Positions 4,781-6,054 of a stretch of 6,054 nucleotides of DNA are shown here, one piece after another (within the stretch, counting starts at the first letter, position 1; every line of letters starts with the position of its first letter). Both the position numbers and the translations under genes were made by a program. The notes beneath the pieces are model-generated. The model searched no databases. It was not told the DNA's origin and saw only the letters and a list, made by a program, of their open reading frames with translations. Source of the DNA: CAZOMR01 sp964580655 (GTDB taxonomy: Bacteria > RBG-13-61-14 > CAZOMR01); assembly GCA_964580655.1 (NCBI GenBank), contig CAZOMR010000204.1, positions 1 through 6,054 on the forward strand, read 5' to 3'.

Positions 4781-6054
4781 GATACCCCATAGCCCTGAGC
4801 ACCTTCTGGATCTCGCCATGTTGCTCCTCAGACACATACAGGCGCTTTTTGCCTGGAAGGTTCTCAAAGAAGTCATCCATGGTCTGCTCCATCTCGCGGG
4901 CCATGTCCGGTTCAATAGAGCTGAGCTCGTGCTGTTCTCCCGGGTCCGTGTCCCAGCGATACAAATTCAGTTCCGCTGGCGCATCTTCCAGAAGCCCCAC
5001 TTTCTTTATAAGATGATAGTCACCGTTCACCGCGCTCCAGAACATATACTTCGGAGTATAGTGCTCGATCATCTCGGAAAAAACTATACGTCGCCCTCCG
5101 GATTCTCCCTCAATAATCGGCCAGAGCGACTGCCCCATGGTATCTGGAGGAATCCTTACACCAAAGAATTCAAGAATGGTGGGATACAAATCCAACAGCG
5201 AGACCGGCGATGCGATTCTCTTACTGCGGCCCTGCATTACCCCGCCGGTAAAAATGAGCGGAACACGGACGACCTCCCGGTGGAGGTCCTGGCCGTGTCG
5301 AAGGGTGCCGTGCTCCTGGAACTCCTCGCCATGGTCCGCGGTGATAATCAGCAAAGTGTCTTCCCATAGTCCGGTCTCTTTCAATGCCCGCTCAAGCACT
5401 GCCATCTGGGCATCCACATACTCGACCTCGCCCAGGTAGCGCTGACGCAACTCATCCACCTCAGGCCCGGTCAGCGGATTTACGGCATCGAAACTAAGAC
5501 CATAAAGATAAGGAACCCTGAGGCCAAAGGCAATCCATGAGAAAATTTTCTGGAATACATCTCCTCCAGACCCTTCGGACTTGATCCTGGGCCCAAAGCG
5601 ATAAGGCTCGGGCGCAAGATACGGGTGATGAGGGTCCAGGTTGTGGATGTAGAGAAAAAACGGGCTACCGGGATAGGCCCGGAGCCAGTCATCGCATTCG
5701 CTCATCAGGGCCTCGGTGCCCCGCCAGATGATCTTTCTCACCGGCACCAGGAAGAATCTGTTGAAGCCCTTGTCAAAGTTGGCCGTAGGATAGACCACCC
5801 GGTTGCCAATGCTGGCCTTGGTGAAGACGCCTTGTTGGGCAAGGAGTTCCGGCAGGGAAGGCAGACTGCGATCATGCATGGACCAGAAGAAACCGATCAA
5901 GCCGTGCTGGGAGGGAAATCTGGATGTAAGGATAGATGCTACTGCCGGCATGGTCCATGAGCATGGAGTTATAGCCTTATCAAACAGGACTCCCTGGCTG
6001 GCTAGCCGGTCTATTACCGGGGTCTGAGCTTCTTCTCCTCCGTAGCATCCAAGC
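4773..6054 (-). CDS. Sulfatase/alkaline-phosphatase-superfamily hydrolase, 5' end outside window
   Basis: The frame stays open to the window edge, giving 426 visible residues. The internal Met at base 5951 is not the true start, because typical sulfatase sequence precedes it: GCYGGEEAQTPVIDRLASQG (visible residues 2-21). Only the start of the first beta strand and any signal peptide should be missing. Domain marks are CSWTMPAVASILTSRFPSQH (31-50), the nucleophile region; FFLYIHNLDPHHPYLAPEPY (132-151); and TADHGEEFQEHG (238-249), with the Asp-His pair that binds metal, followed by HREVVRVPLIF. The residue aligning with the modifiable Cys/Ser of C-x-P-x-R sulfatases appears to be Thr34, and the Arg position is Val. 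Formylglycine chemistry is therefore unlikely, and a phosphoester or related activity with a Thr nucleophile is possible. The substrate and cellular location cannot be told. The URO-D-like gene follows after 49 bases and may be co-transcribed. Confidence 0.87.
   Translation of the reverse strand, partial: LGCYGGEEAQTPVIDRLASQGVLFDKAITPCSWTMPAVASILTSRFPSQHGLIGFFWSMHDRSLPSLPELLAQQGVFTKASIGNRVVYPTANFDKGFNRFFLVPVRKIIWRGTEALMSECDDWLRAYPGSPFFLYIHNLDPHHPYLAPEPYRFGPRIKSEGSGGDVFQKIFSWIAFGLRVPYLYGLSFDAVNPLTGPEVDELRQRYLGEVEYVDAQMAVLERALKETGLWEDTLLIITADHGEEFQEHGTLRHGQDLHREVVRVPLIFTGGVMQGRSKRIASPVSLLDLYPTILEFFGVRIPPDTMGQSLWPIIEGESGGRRIVFSEMIEHYTPKYMFWSAVNGDYHLIKKVGLLEDAPAELNLYRWDTDPGEQHELSSIEPDMAREMEQTMDDFFENLPGKKRLYVSEEQHGEIQKVLRAMGYLR

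Noticed and set aside
4818..6027. Several plus-strand frames of 74 to 183 codons
   Set aside because: They are antisense to a clearly conserved sulfatase-fold gene and show no recognisable protein features.

Overview
The window comes from a bacterial chromosome, probably an uncultured anaerobe or a deep-branching, deltaproteobacterial-like or PVC-like lineage. The clues are an F-type ATP synthase operon beside a cobamide-methyltransferase-like URO-D protein and a sulfatase-fold hydrolase. No marker gives a firm taxon. The genes are GC-rich (about 62% in a hand-counted 120 bases of atpG), except for one AT-rich patch (about 32% GC by hand count over 361-720).

Left part (1-766): this lies immediately upstream of atpG, where atpA would normally be, but no atpA sequence is present. 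Positions 1-56 hold nothing I can support. A good sigma70-type promoter (57-86) points at a compact 126-base segment (91-216). That segment folds on paper into a closing helix, a three-way junction and two mutually exclusive hairpins, and ends in a T5 run; it is a candidate structured non-coding RNA. A block of consecutive palindromes follows (about 239-348). Next comes the AT-rich 3' part of a PD-(D/E)XK restriction-endonuclease-like gene (about 317-706). Its stop overlaps an ATG that opens a 12-codon stub (703-741), as if a restriction-modification operon had been cut on both sides. The region looks like a small accessory island or graveyard beside housekeeping genes.

Middle (767-3530): atpG, atpD and atpC lie in order with tight spacing and their own ribosome binding sites. 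They encode the gamma, beta and epsilon subunits of the F1 sector, i.e. the rotor shaft, the catalytic subunit and the regulatory rotor subunit.

Right part (3563-6054): two genes on the minus strand converge on atpC. The distal (5') one is a sulfatase/alkaline-phosphatase-superfamily protein cut by the window edge. It has Thr where classical sulfatases have the Cys/Ser that becomes formylglycine. The proximal one is a URO-D-fold protein of the MtaA/CmuA type with a putative H-x-C...C zinc site. They are 49 bases apart and may be co-transcribed; a functional link between them is not evident. I see no tRNA, rRNA, CRISPR array or intact insertion sequence.
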